Assembly (NCBI GenBank): GCA_963693085.1
Contig: OY856411.1
Span: 1,345,015,550-1,345,079,549 of the forward strand
DNA length: 64,000 nt
Reading direction: 5' to 3'
DNA from: Alisma plantago-aquatica
Taxonomy: Eukaryota > Streptophyta > Magnoliopsida > Alismatales > Alismataceae
The translations under genes were made by a program, and so were the position numbers. Positions 33,490 through 45,889 of the stretch are shown one piece after another. Each line of letters begins with the position of its first letter. The stretch's first letter is position 1. The notes beneath the pieces are model-generated. The model saw only the letters and a list, made by a program, of their open reading frames with translations. It was not told where the DNA came from and made no database searches.

Positions 33490-34954
33490 TGTTGGATCTA
33501 GGGCTCTAGATGGGGTGAATAGAGCTTCAAAATTCTCACAAGATAAGTTAGAACTTCAAATTATTTCAATGAAAACCAAAAGCTTAAGAGCAATTTGAAG
33601 TCCTAACTAAGCAAGCATAGCAAGGATGAGAAAAATTGAAACATGCACTTGGACAAGATGGTTTAGAGTGGTTCCACTCTCCAAACTAGGAGAGAGTCAA
33701 TCCACTACCTAGAGACGTCAACCTCTAGGACTTTTCAATCTGTGTATACTTATACTCATTCATAAGAGATACAAGGGACCACCATACATCCAAATACTTG
33801 CCTATTCAAGACAAGAGTCTTCCACCTACACAAGGACTTACCCACTTGAATAAGTTGTCTTCAGTCTTCAACAAGGACTTACCCACACTTGCATTAAGTC
33901 TTTGGCCTTGAAGGAATTTTCCCACTCTTTTTGAATCTTAGGCTTTCCCTTCTCCTTCACCTAGAGAAGATCTTCACCTCTTCTTCAACCTTGAAGAAGA
34001 ACAACAACAACTTCACCTTCACTCAGAGTAGCTTGCTTCAACCTTTTCTTCTTTGAGAAAGGGGGTAGGGAAGATGGAATGGAATGAGAGATTTACAAGC
34101 ACATGAAGGTAGCTCTCTTACAATTGGCCTAACTCACTCATAATCACGAAATGCTATGTAAATGAGAGAGAGAAAGGGGATCAAGGAGTTGCAATAAACT
34201 CAACTATATCAAAGACTTAGAATAGCATGAATGAGAAAACTTGGAATGAACTCTAAGGGGTCCCATTTATAGCTGGGGGTGTTCCCTTGAGTGTGGGATC
34301 ACTTAAGGTCAAAATATAGTTGTTTTCCAAGTTATAATGGATCTATTCTCGCTCAAAACAACTCACCAATAGTTATAATCACTTTTTCTACATTTTCTGT
34401 ATAGTACATTGGTCGAGTTTCAATAAAGATAACTCGACCGATCCACTAAGTGACAAAGCCAATTTTCAATCTATCGGTTGAGTTGTCTTGGGAAACTTGA
34501 TTGATGAGTCAAAATTAATTTTGCTTAGTTGATCGATCGGTCAAGTTCTATGAGTGTGCAACTCGAATGATTGGTCTCTCTAGAAAACCCATCACTGGAT
34601 CGGTCGAGTTTCCAACTCGACCGGTAAACAACATGTGATAAATTTTCTAAATTGTCATTTGAGTGGTCAAATGTTGGAATTAAGTGTCCCTAATTTTTTC
34701 TCAACTTATTTACAAGCCATATCATCAATACAAGTGATTACAAAAATCATCTAAGGTCAGTTGGAGTGATTTCTAAACATGTGCACTTGCATTGTTTTTT
34801 ACTTAAACTTGAACAAGGTAGGGCTTGTGTAATTTCATCCTTTTCATGTACCTAAAGCCTGAAAATCAATCTTGAACAAATATATTAGATACATAGGATT
34901 GGAATGGTTAAGTCATTATCAAAATATGGGCAATGTATAACTCTCAAGTCAACA
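33490..34954 (-). mobile_element. 5' LTR of SIRE-like copia element A (minus orientation)
   Basis: 1465 bases; read on the minus strand it starts TGTTGACTTGAG and ends GATCCAACA, inverted partner of 27477-28938. A TATA-like box lies near 34262-34272. A perfect hairpin with arms GGTCGAGTT and AACTCGACC is at 34602-34622. The outer flank is the target duplication (ATAGG on the plus strand, 34955-34959). Confidence 0.94.
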
Positions 34955-35390
34955 ATAGGCATCCAATCTCTTTTGGAGATATTTTCGGATCTATGGCATT
35001 GGTCACATGTGAGAATGAAGTCATAGCCATCATTAAATAAGGTGAGCCTGTAAAATCTACTATGAAGTACTTTCCAGGCCACCTTTTGGGAACTCATGTG
35101 GCACCAGTTGGGCCTGAATGGAATTGCGCCAGAATGTCTTGAGCTTCTTCATTGGTGATGCGTCGGCAGTAATGATCATATGCATGTAGCTTAAACAAGT
35201 AGGGATCATCCCAATAAAAGTTTCTGACATCATTTAGAAATTTTGCCTTCAAGTTCCCTTTACATTTAGGATATAGGACACCATCCCCTAGATAATTCAT
35301 ATAGTTGGAAAACCATGGGAGATGATATTCATATTTAAGCAGTTGGCAATGAATCATCAATGGGGATCACATCATCCTTTTGGAGACTAA
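34955..35390 (-). pseudogene. Athila-like element C: N-terminal integrase half
   Basis: Minus-strand: FLNDVRNFYWDDPYLFK at about 35200-35260, a damaged RRCVPEEE segment, and the second Cys pair and following residues CDQCHRSENISKR at about 34970-35015. It stops in the target duplication at 34955-34959, where the SIRE LTR begins. The reading frame at this edge matches that at 28939 without gain or loss of a base once the five duplicated bases are counted once. Confidence 0.86.
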
Positions 35391-36800
35391 GGCAATTGAG
35401 ATGGTCGACAATAAGATTTTATAAGCCCTTTTTATCATCGATCTCCATGTTAAATTCTTAAAGTAGAAGTATCCATCGAATAAGTCTAGGATTTGCATTT
35501 TTCTTAGTCATCGATAGAGGATGGTGATGTGATCTGTGTAAACAATAATCTTAGAACCCAACAAGTATGAATGGAACTTATCAAAATCATAAACTATTTT
35601 CAAGATCTCCTTACTAGTGGTGGTGTAGTTTTGGTTTGCATCATCGAGGGTCTTTGAGACATAGTAGATAACATGATGGTTCTTGCCGATCCTCTTTCCA
35701 AGAATAGCTCCTATGACATAGTCGTTGGCGTCGCACATAATCTTACAAAGGTAACGACCAATCTGGAGTGTTGATGATAGGAGTGGAAGTGAGAGCATTT
35801 TTATGTTATTAAAACTAGATATCCAGGCCCGATCAAAAATCGAAGGCGGTGTCTTTCAGCAGAAGGTTGGTTAGGGGTTGGCAATTTTAGAGAAATCATG
35901 AATAAATCATTGATAGAAGTCAGTGTGCCCAAGGAAAGCAAAAATTTCTCTAACAGATTTAGGGGAGGAATCTTGGTGATGACTTTTATTTTATCACGGT
36001 CAACTGCAATTCCCCTACTAGTCACTCTATGGCCAAGGACGATGCCTTCCTTCACTATAAAGTGGCACTTTTCCCCGTCTAAAACCAAGTGTGACTCTCC
36101 ACACTTTTATAGGACCAAACACAGATGTCATAGGTAGGAGTTGAAGAAATGTCCATAAATGGAGAAGTCATCCATAACGATATCCACAACTGTCTTTGTC
36201 AAGTCATCAAATATTGTGGCCATGCACCGTTGGAAGGTGGTGGGGGCATTGTAGAGGTTGAACAACATCTTTATGAAGGCATATGTGTCGAAAGGGAAAA
36301 TGAAGGTAGTTTTTTCTTGGTCATCGAGATGTATGGATATTTGATAGAATTCTAAGTAGTTCTCCAAGTAACATAATTATTCATGTTGACAAAGGCTCTC
36401 TAGCACAGAATCTGGGAAGGGGAGATAAGTGATTCTTTTAGATGGCCATGCTCAACTTGTGGTAGTCAATAAACATCCTCCACCCAGTATCAATGTGGGT
36501 GGGGATGATTTCATCATTATCATTCTTTATCATGGTAGTGCCTCATTTCTTGGGCACAACTTGGATGGAGCTCACCCATGGAGAGTCAGAAATCAGATAT
36601 ATAATTCAAGTGGTAAGAAGATTGATGACCTCAAGATGGATGAACTCCTTCATGTTGGGATTCATCTTACATTGAGAATCTCTTGAGCGTGTGTGTTCTT
36701 CCACTATGGAAATTTTGTGCATCCAAATAGCTTGACTAACCTCCTTTAGGTCAGCCATCTTATATCTGAAGGTGGATTTTCATTTTCTTAGCTCAACCAT
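35391..36800 (-). pseudogene. Athila-like element C: reverse transcriptase and RNase H
   Basis: Minus-strand gypsy RT: the N-terminal SDSPWVSSIQVVPKK and GWRMFIDYHKLS segments (36590-36460), IHLDDQEKTTFIFPFDT near 36285-36335, LYNAPTTFQRCMATIFDDL near 36200-36260, and the active-site box DIVMDDFSIYG at about 36150-36182 with both aspartates kept; EKCHFIVKEGIVLGHRV near 36020-36070. RNase H: KIMCDANDYVIGAILGKR at about 35685-35740, YVSKTLDDANQNYTTTSKEIL near 35600-35665 and KIIVYTDHITI near 35510-35545. Frame changes at about 36090, 35800 and within 36400-36600. Confidence 0.9.
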
Positions 36801-37530
36801 GAGCTTATCTTCTTACTCAGATGTAAGTTCGGTATTTATAATGACAATACAAGTCTCTTTGTCATCAAGGAAAATGTATTTGAGTCCTTCTAGAAGGGTC
36901 TTCACTCATAAGACTTTGGTGACTCATCCTTCTTTTCTACAATGGAGACCATATTTAGGTCTTCAAATTCAGCTTGAGCATTTTCTATAAAGGTGTCAAG
37001 ACGGGATCGACACTAATGAATTTGCTCATCAATGAAATTAGATTCGGTCAGCGTTGTAAAGGCTATCTACAGTGGATCTTCAAAAAGTTCCCATTCTTGT
37101 CTAAGATGGGAGAGTTTGTCTATGCAGTCGAGTAGATAAACATCTTCCTGGAAGCTTGGGCCTCTCATGCTTTCAAAATATGAAACTCTAAAGTTTTCCT
37201 CCCTAACCATAGGAGAATGGTGCCCGACTCTACATCTATCAAGGTGTGGGTTCTAGCTAGAAACAAGTGGCCAGAGATGATGGGGTCACGAAGATCTTGC
37301 TCAATGTCCATGATTACAAAGTCACAAGGGAAATAAGCTTCCTTTCCAACTCTCACTGGTACATCCTCAATTATGCCCATGGCTTTTGTCATAGATGAAT
37401 CTACAAATTGAATAGTCATTCCAATCAGTAGCATGTCTACAAAACCCAATCTCTTACATAGACTATAAGGTATGAAGGATATATCTCAGTCTAAGATTTC
37501 AAGTCCTTTTCTACAAATATTATCGCCCAA
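36801..37530 (-). pseudogene. Athila-like element C: protease and RT linker
   Basis: Minus-strand retropepsin-like region. 37165-37449 is open: FVDMLLIGMTIQFVDSSMTKAMGIIEDV (family: LQLADRSxxxPxGxxEDV), then VRVGKEAYFPCDFVIMD, DPIISGHLFLARTHTLIDVESG. The catalytic DLGA-type loop lies just upstream near 37470-37500 and is damaged. Further downstream, 36801-36960, comes the linker with GLKYIFLDDKETCIVII and LRKWKSTFRYKMADLK. Confidence 0.82.
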
Positions 37531-39660
37531 GTAACAACTAATTCAAAAGGAACTGGGTTCCTTCAACTTTTGGACATCTTGTTCATAATAGTATCAGAGT
37601 TAGTCCGTGTAAGGTTTCATATTCCTCTGTGGTGCATTTCCATGTCAATAAAGTCTTCAAATATTTTGACTAGGATGGCATCTCACAAAGAGCATCTAGA
37701 AATAGGATGCCTACATGAAACTTCTTCATAGCTTCTACAATTCTCATGAATCTGGTATCTAGCCTCGTTTGCTTGAGATTTGCTTGGTAGGGAGGGTGCA
37801 TCTTGTAGATTGGAACATAAGGTTCAATGGCCTCGACTGGTGAAGCTTAGACAACTAGAGGCTTCTCTGTATATGGATTTGCAACTACCTCAAGTATTTG
37901 TTCTTTCTCGACCAACACAGTGTCATCATCGTCAAAGTCAATGGGAACAACGGGAGACTTCTCATGAAGAGGAGGGGGAGGATCATACACATTTCCAAAA
38001 CATGTGGAGATGACTTTCAAATGCTTGGGATGTTTGGGATTATTTTCAGGTTGTCCAGGAAAAGTTCCTATAGGGGGTGTTGGTTGGCAATGAGTTGAGC
38101 CAACTAGGAAAAGTTTCCTTCTAATGAGTCATTTGCGATCGGACCAATTTTTTTAGTTGGGATAGTTGTTCCTTAGTGGAGGAAATGAGATTGAGTTGTT
38201 GCATCTGAGGTAATTGAGGTTTTGAAATTGCTGCCCACAATTTTGGAAACTACCCCAGTAGTTACCTTGCTTTCTAAATTTTGGTTGCTTTTTATATTTG
38301 AAATATGGGGGTGGATGGCCTTGGTAGTTCATTTATGGAGGTTATTGTTGTGAAGCATTTTCAACATTAGAGGAGTTTCCATATTGTAAACCAAGATGAT
38401 TCCAAGTTTGATTCGGATTGTATAATCTTGGTCGGGAATGCTATGGATGGAGTTGAGATCCTCCATTTGTTGCCCATCTTCAGGTTGCATGGGAGTGTTG
38501 TAGAGCAGTTGACAATGTTGAGTGGAGGGATCATAGACTTGGAAAATTCCACAAAGAAATTATACATATTTTACTTTTTGTTGTCAATATTGAGGTTTTT
38601 GCAGTTGTCCTCTTCTTTCATAAGCACTGAAAGAGGACTCCAATTGGTGTTGCTTAAAGGAGAGTATGTTAGATGCTTTTGGATCTATACTTGATCTCAT
38701 ATCTATCTTCAGCCTTTAGATACTTTAAGAACTCCCCCTTTCCCTTGATTAGATTGGGCTTGGGCCTCAGTGCTTCTTTTTACAACTTCGCATGCATAGT
38801 CAGAGTTATGAACATGAAGTTACCTCTAGATGAGGTATCAAGAAAGTTCTTTATATCTTTGTCAACACCCCTATAGAATGTTTTAATTAATTGTACTTGG
38901 GAGATGACATGATGTGTACAATGGTGAAGGAGTTCTTTAAATCACTCCCAAGCTCCACCCAAGGTTTCTCTAGGAATCATGTTGAACTGGGTGATTTGCC
39001 CCTTAATTTGGTAGGGAAGGAATGGAGATAGTACTTTTCAAGGAATTTTTCCCATAGGGCTTGCCAAAGGGTGATGTGGTCACCTCCCATAGCATTACAC
39101 CAACTATTGGCAAGATAAGTCAGAGAATATTTGAATAGTTGTAGTTTGAGGGTGTCATTCAAGACACCCAGCATTTTTACAAGGCACATAGGTTAGTGAA
39201 GCGTTGGAGGTGGTCTTATAATTTTCTCCCATCCTCCCAGCAAAAGGATTGTCTTATAGGATGGTGATCCACTATGTGAAAATCTCAAATTGAGGAGCGG
39301 TGATAGCAAGATTCACAATGGAAGTGTATCACCGGCTGAAGGTACTGAGAAGTCTTAAAGTTGCTTATGTCATTTTTCTTCATGGAGGGAGGCAGTTTGA
39401 GCTTCTAATTCAGTCTGGATGAGATGTTGGAGTGGTCTAAATTAATAGGAGCAGGAGTTGCAACAATTGCTTTAGCAGGTGTTGTCATTGGCATTGGGAA
39501 TGTCTTTAGTTCATTTATTCATTCTGTTGCGATTTTGGCAGCCTTTGATTCATCCGCAATGGCCTCTCTTTGTGTGACTAAGGCCTACTCTATATGTCGG
39601 TTGATCTCCTCTTGATTTATCTTATTCTGATTGGTTTGGTTCATATGATGGAAGGTCATG
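37531..39660 (-). pseudogene. Athila-like element C: gag
   Basis: Minus-strand gag in several frames. The N-terminus near 39430-39640 is Gln/Asn/Glu-rich. The capsid core is open at 38977-39189: MLGVLNDTLKLQLFKYSLTYLANSWC and LWEKFLEKYYLHSFPTKLRG (family GVSDDAxKLRLFPFSL, FLAKYFPPSKTAKLR). Then an Asn/Gln/Tyr-rich stretch (38230-38460) and a Pro-rich acidic linker ending LDTRFMRIVEAMKKFHVGILFLDALCEMPS near 37680-37770, the conserved gag end just before protease. Heavily interrupted. Confidence 0.82.
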
Positions 39661-39865
39661 TCAATCTCAGGATAAAAATGAATAGTGTATTGTCAATGCC
39701 TTTGGAGCGCCACATATACCATTGGTAGTTGAGGAAAAGGTTAGATGATGGAAGTATGGATTTAAGAAGATAAGACTGAATGTCAAAAGTTAAAAAAAAA
39801 TCCTAATTATTCAAAGCAATTGGGTTTAAAATTAACTCTGTTATCCCCAGAAATGGTACCAAATT
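39661..39865 (-). other. Athila-like element C: leader and primer-binding site
   Basis: Short leader with the primer-binding site at about 39843-39860: on the minus strand tggtaccatttctggggat, a decayed version of the tRNA-Asp-type site of Athila elements. Confidence 0.75.
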
Positions 39866-41346
39866 TGATGTACCGTCGTTTGCACAACAAATTCACTAGG
39901 GAAATTATCCCTAGAGTTTAACCTTTTAGGAAATATCAATTTACTTGTACATAAGTGAATTAATTTTAATATAGAAAGGTATCAGTCCCATAGTACGGAA
40001 ATTTCAAGAGATTAACTCAAACCAATTACGGTGAGCAATATTTAAATTTGAGTTTGAAGAGAGTGATTAAGTAAAACAAGAAAGTAAAATTGCTGAAATA
40101 ACTTAAGTTATCAAGAAATTAAAACTAAAATCGGAAAGTAAACTTGCAAAAGTGGAAAAAATAATCAAAGATTAATTTCAATAAATGAGATTCTAGAAGT
40201 CTAGGTTTAAGCGTCACAAGCCTTCATAGTTATCTAGCCTTTTTAATTCCTTTTTCAAACAAATATATAGAATAGGATCATATAGATCTATTCCTTTCGA
40301 AAACAAATCTCATGGATCAAGCTACTTGTAGACGTGGGGTCTTGGCATTATGTGATTCATGGTTCAATCATCAAACAAGTTTTCTTTTGGGGTCTCATCA
40401 AGGAACTTGTGAGCCTCATTCGATGTTCTGGTCCATAAGTACGGGGTCTTACTATTATGGATCATAACAATCATGAAGAACAAATGATCACTTCATAATT
40501 CACATTTTTTAAATGAATGAAGACACATATTTTATTTATTTAATGAAATCAAAGATAGCTAAGACAAGTTTCAGGCTCATGGGGCTACTTCCCATGTTCC
40601 AACAAAAGGGGGAGTACTCCATATGTTACATAAAAGCAAGAATAAGGATAGGAAGAAGAGAAATCATGTTTCTAACAACACTTAGAAAACTCCATCTCTC
40701 TTTTCCTTCTTCTTTCTCCTGAACATGGTTCTTATTTGATGGGTGATGTTTGTTTTGGCACACCCCCCCTATAGCAGATGAAGCACCTTGGAAACCCTAA
40801 AGAAGGGGCTGGGGGAGGCTGGGATTCTCTAGATTCAGCTCGCCAGTCGGTCAACTAGATGAATTGTTGTGTAACTTCTAAGTGGGAAAGGGTTTGAATG
40901 TTTGAGTTGATACTTTGTCTTTAAGAAAATCAGTCAACCGGTTCCAGGCGAGTATACCAGTTTGATCATGAAAACGTGTCTTCCTTGATGGGGTTGAGTG
41001 GATCTAATGGATGTCTAATCGACCAGTTGGCATTTATAGATCCTTCCAATTTTGCTACTCATTTTGTCAACTGAAGGGGGCGAGTCGAATGACTGGTGGG
41101 AGGCTGAAAGTAGCCTCTTGATCTTCTTATTCTTTGGGTAATAATGAACGTTCTTGGAATTTGAGTTTGAAGGAGTGAGAATGAGCACAAAACATACAAT
41201 TTTGGACAAATGTAATAAGAACTCTAACTAAAGAGACAAAATAAAAGAAATTGCAATTAGTTCCTAAAACAGAGAAAAAGCAACATAATGTCTAAAAATA
41301 ATTGACCTAAGATATGTGACAAAAATGGATGCATATGCATTCATCA
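39866..41346 (-). mobile_element. 5' LTR of Athila-like element C
   Basis: About 1481 bases. On the minus strand it starts TGATGAATGCATATGCATCC at 41346 and ends ...GTACATCA at 39866, giving a 5-base inverted end TGATG/CATCA just outside the PBS. Its first 100 bases follow the usual Athila pattern (...cttaggtcaattatttttagacattatg...aggaactaattgcaa). It contains CG words such as AACCGGTT at 40936-40943. No second copy exists in the window. Confidence 0.75.
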
Positions 41347-42267
41347 CCTAACAATCTTTATTATATTTGAGTGCATAACACAAAATATGTATGGAAATTC
41401 AAAACACTAATATGTAAGGAATGTAGTGGCTTGTTTGTGTATTAGTCAAGTTTTAAATAACAGTACATAAAGGTATATAGTGCAATACACCAAAAAAATC
41501 AAGAGAATTATACATGTAAATTCACTATATTTCAGATTCAAGGATGGAGTAGTCAGAGGCTAAGGTTATATCCTGGTCAAGGGTTGAGTGTATCACATCA
41601 TTAGGCTTGGTGTTCAAGAATTTGGGTTTCCAAGTATAAAATTCGTATTGTATCATGTTCCTTATTGAACCTATTGATGATCATTCATCCTTGAATAATC
41701 AAACTAGCAAGTTTCAAACTTGACCATCAAATTCAATTGTCAATCATGAACAAGTGGATGACTGATCCACTGGGTCACATATTGGAACATCAAGTGACCA
41801 TAAGACTCTCTCAAGAATTCAAGTTCATAGTTACACCATCAATATACAAGATATATCTTTCAGAATTAGGTTTTAACTATGATTCAATTAGTGTTCATGT
41901 TTTGATGATCAAGTCTTGATAAAAGATCCATCTTTGATTTTTGAAATGTCATAATAGATAATCTTTTAGGGGTATTTCATAATACAAGTAAAAATTAGAT
42001 CTTAATAATAGTCCTAATGGATGCATCTCGTTTACATGATTAAAATGGAGTATAGTTTTGCATTATTTGGAGTTCTCATGTAATTCCTATGGTTTTACAA
42101 CATTTAGAAGATTTTCTCAAAATTAAAAGAGAGTAGAAGAAATTATCTTGGGATGGATAATATGGAGCCATGTATCACAGTCTCTAGTCAAAGCTAGACT
42201 GTGATTTAATGGTTTAGAATATACATGCACATAAAAGATAAAGGGGAGAACTAATTACTGTTATGGC
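41347..42267. other. Unassigned spacer between Athila C and copia E
   Basis: AT-rich, no motif recognised. A 60-codon frame at 41737-41919 has no recognisable domain and is left unannotated. Confidence 0.5.
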
Positions 42268-44482
42268 TGTTGGTATGTATTCCCTGAGAGACAATCATGG
42301 GATGATTGGTGGGATACATCAAGATTGATTTGATGAACATTAGAGGCAAGCTTCCAATTCTTTTTGGTTCAGACATATGAGATAATGATAGAACAGATCG
42401 AATGTCTAGAGAATTACAGTACTCAATGATGTATGCTTTTAGGTTGAGGACCTGAACGGTGAGATCATACAGATGTTAAGAGTTTGTACATTCTTATCAT
42501 GTCCCTGGTCGGATGTCATTGTGGAAGGTAGATAGACAACAATGACACACAAGACTAGATTGTGGTGTTGGCTGATGACAGAATCTCATTAGTCATGATA
42601 TGGAGATATCAAACCAAACACATAGGTACTTGTTAGAGAATAAGTGTACCGGACAGACCCACCGTGAGTTTGACACATGGAACCATGACATGGTAGTCAC
42701 AGTCAGTTCTCACAGTGATGGTGGTGAATGTGATTCTTTGACCTGAAATCACTACACTCAAGACATGTCGTTGGGTACACTTTGACATCATCAAACACAG
42801 TCCTGAAACATGGGTTGTTATAAAGGTGATGATTGGGTGGGTTTGACACATGGGGCTTTTGAGGGGTGAGTGATAGATATGGGATTTGTCCCTCTTGAGG
42901 GAGTTTAATATACATGGCCACTTGATGAGTAGGATTGAGATAGGCGTGCATGCATGTGTGAATTAGTATGTGATATTGATGTCATACATATCTCCTCCAA
43001 TCTACTCTAAGATCAAGAAAGTGAATGAACGTTGACAGGATGAATGTTCCATGCCTCGAGTTCATTTAGGATATCAGTGACAAAGGAATTATACATTCAC
43101 TGTAACACCATTCACGGATTGTAGGATTGAAAGTTGTTCTCCTACTTTCTATTTCACTTGGGTAGCATTGATGTGTGACTAGGCACCGCTCTTTGCTTGT
43201 GAAGTCATAAGTGTTATGGACTTTCACTACCAACGTGAAATGGACATGCAGGGTCACACACATAGGATTTAACCTGGAAGAGGAGTTTATCCACAAATGA
43301 TGTTTCGATTGATTACTAAAGGTGTTTAGTAGTTTAGTTGAACACTCAATCAATTGATAACTCAGTATCCTAGTGTTCAAGGTGTTGGACCGATTGATTA
43401 GGGTATCAGATTGATTGAAATTGTGATTGACTGATTTGCACGAGTCTGCTGCCCCAACTGATCGGCTCATGAGATGAACTGATCGGCTCAGGTTGTTGAA
43501 CCGGTCGGCTCAAGTTGTGAGCCGATCGGCTCATGTTTCATGAAACGATCGGCTCAATTGTTGAACCGGTCGATTCATGTGACCAACCGAGATTGTTTGG
43601 AAAGTCAGAAGACTATTTTGCAAATATAATTTATTTCACTTATACATATTCGATTTGGACAAGGATTAATATTTGATTAATCATAAACAAATTTGAAAGT
43701 CAATTTGAGTTGGATCAGGACCACGAACTGATCGGCTCAGAGTGAACCGATTGACTCGGGTACCCCAACCGATCAATTGAAGTGTGAACCGATCGGCTCA
43801 CCTCCCCAACCAACTGTTTCATACTTGAAACGATCGGTTTAGGTGGTGTAGTTGGTTGTTTTTGTGGAAAATCTCGAACCCTTCTACTCCTACTTTAATA
43901 TCGTATTGCATGGGGTAGATAACCCTGTCCCATGACCCTCCTATATATAGGGGTAGTGGGGGCTTCTCAGTACAACAACTCAGAACACTAGTTGCTCTGC
44001 AAAGTTGTCGTTCTCTCTAGTTGTGGTAACCAGGAGAGCCCAAGCAAGTGCTACTCGATAAGAGAGGCACATCAAGGGAAAGACAACTACAGAAAGGCAA
44101 CTGGTTGCAGGAGAGCGTGTTGGCGACTAGTACGCTGACAGGAGGGTGCAATTCATTTCGATTCCTTATGGGACAAGGAGATCGGAGTTCCAGGTGGTCC
44201 GTGTGGACTACTTCAAAGGCGGGAGACTTCTGCTGCTCAGAGGATAGTTGTCAATCCTGACAGTCCTGGTGAGACCAGGAGCTGCACAGACACCGTCCAA
44301 GACCGGAGGTGAAGACCGTGCAATCTGTGAGGTATTGTCGCCGAGCAAGCCTTGGGACAAGGTATGTCTCCACAAACGATCCTTCCTATTGTATATATGT
44401 TGACGTGATTCCTTCATTCTAGGTTATGGGGAGAGAAAATTTTTGTTTCCGTTGCCTTCTCTGATTTCCCTAAAACCCAACA
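42268..44482 (+). mobile_element. 5' LTR of copia element E
   Basis: 2215 bases, TGTTGGTATGTATTCCCTGAG ... AACCCAACA, a close direct repeat of 49082-51299. TATA box at 43942-43950 (ctatatatag). A cluster of GATCGGCTCA words at 43380-43860 includes a perfect 16-base palindrome TGAGCCGATCGGCTCA at 43518-43533. The five bases left of it (atggc) only partly match those right of the 3' LTR (atgat). Confidence 0.95.
43942..43950 (+). promoter_or_regulatory. TATA box of the E LTR promoter
   Basis: tatatatag in a GC-richer context, followed by a likely transcribed region; the same box in the 3' LTR is at 50757-50766. Predicted from sequence only. Confidence 0.6.
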
Positions 44483-44483
44483 G

Positions 44484-44496
44484 TGGTATCAGAGCC
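44484..44496 (+). other. Primer-binding site of element E
   Basis: TGGTATCAGAGCC (initiator tRNA-Met type) one base after the 5' LTR. Confidence 0.93.
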
Positions 44497-45889
44497 ATGT
44501 CAACTGCTCTATACTTTAGGATTATCAATGTGATCAATTTTGGTTTGTCACCTTTATTTATTACATACGATGCGAATAAAATTGGCTTTATGTATGTCCA
44601 ATTCTAAATCCACAAATCTCAATATACATATATGATATGTAATATGAATGCACTCAATACGCGTCGTCGTTAAATGAGTTTTGTGGTGTATGTATAGCGT
44701 GGTTATGGCCAATAAACCCTATGTATGTGTTCTTGGTTGAATGTGGTTGCTTGCATCTCAGTCTGCGCACCGATCCCCTATCTCCTATTCCTGATGTAAC
44801 TCGAGATAACTTGAGATTTCTTTCCCATCTTTGCTCCCCCCGAATGTAACTCGGGGTTTCCCAATTTAAATGTAAAATAGGATAGATCTTTTATTTCCTG
44901 TTACATCAAAGAACGGAGGAGAATCTGACGACGAATGAGACGATCGGTTCAAGGAGTGAACCGATTGGTTGGCAATCCAGATGATCGGTTCAAGGAGAGA
45001 GATGATCGGGTAGCGGGCATGAGGAGATGCACAATGACCAGGAAAACCGATCGGTTGGAGGAGCCAACTGATCGGCTGGTGGTACCCAGACGACCGGCCA
45101 AAGCGAGTAGGTCATTCATGTGATGAGTTGATCAACTTGGACGGCTATAGCACTTCATCATGGACAGGTTGCATGCGATGTAGACCTAGATGACCGCAAT
45201 TCCTCTTGGATCGAGGAATCACATTAGGATGGCCATAATCATCGCTTTTATCATTTCGTATATTTCTATGGGATATAGCATGTATATGATACGTACTATG
45301 TATTGTGGTGATTGAATATGTATATGTACCTATAGAACCAAATCCCTCATTAAATATTAAAGTTTTAGATGCCTTCTAAATGCGACACACGTGAAAAGCT
45401 TGATCGGCCAAGTGTGGGCACGCCCTAGCGTGGTGCACCGTCTATCTCGTGGAAGCGTGAAGGATGGATATGTGGGTATGTCCTAGCAGGGTGCATATTC
45501 ATCATGTTGGCTTTGGGTCAGACTTAACAAGGTGACCTAGATAGGATTTAGCACCTTGAGGCATGGAGGTTATCATGGCAAGGAGTTGCGCATGACATCT
45601 TTCAAGAGTTGCATATGATGCAATTGGCAAGAGTTGCCTACCTGGAAGATCTAAGTTGTGGGTGACAGCCCTAGCTGGTCCATGACTCAGAGGATTTTAG
45701 GATCTTGACTCACTAGAAGATTGTACGCTGCAATCTTCCAAATTGATGGTGAAGGCTATCAATTTGAAAAAAAATAGTGGGAGCGATAACTAATTAAAGT
45801 CCTAATAATATCGACAACCTTTCAAATCAATCAAATAAGTAAAAATTGAGTTTTGGACTAAATTGCATATATTTCCTTTTGTAGTACAA
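44497..45889 (+). other. Leader of element E with CGATCGGTT words
   Basis: Non-coding leader of 1.4 kb. The segment 44935-45110 repeats CGATCGGTT/AACCGATCGG-type words like those of the LTR, so the word family is not confined to the LTR. The 62-codon frame over it is a by-product of the repeat. Confidence 0.65.

Noticed and set aside
43066..43470. Minus-strand 134-codon frame in the E LTR (repeated near 49796-50284)
   Set aside because: Lies in LTR DNA, broken differently in the other LTR, no domain.
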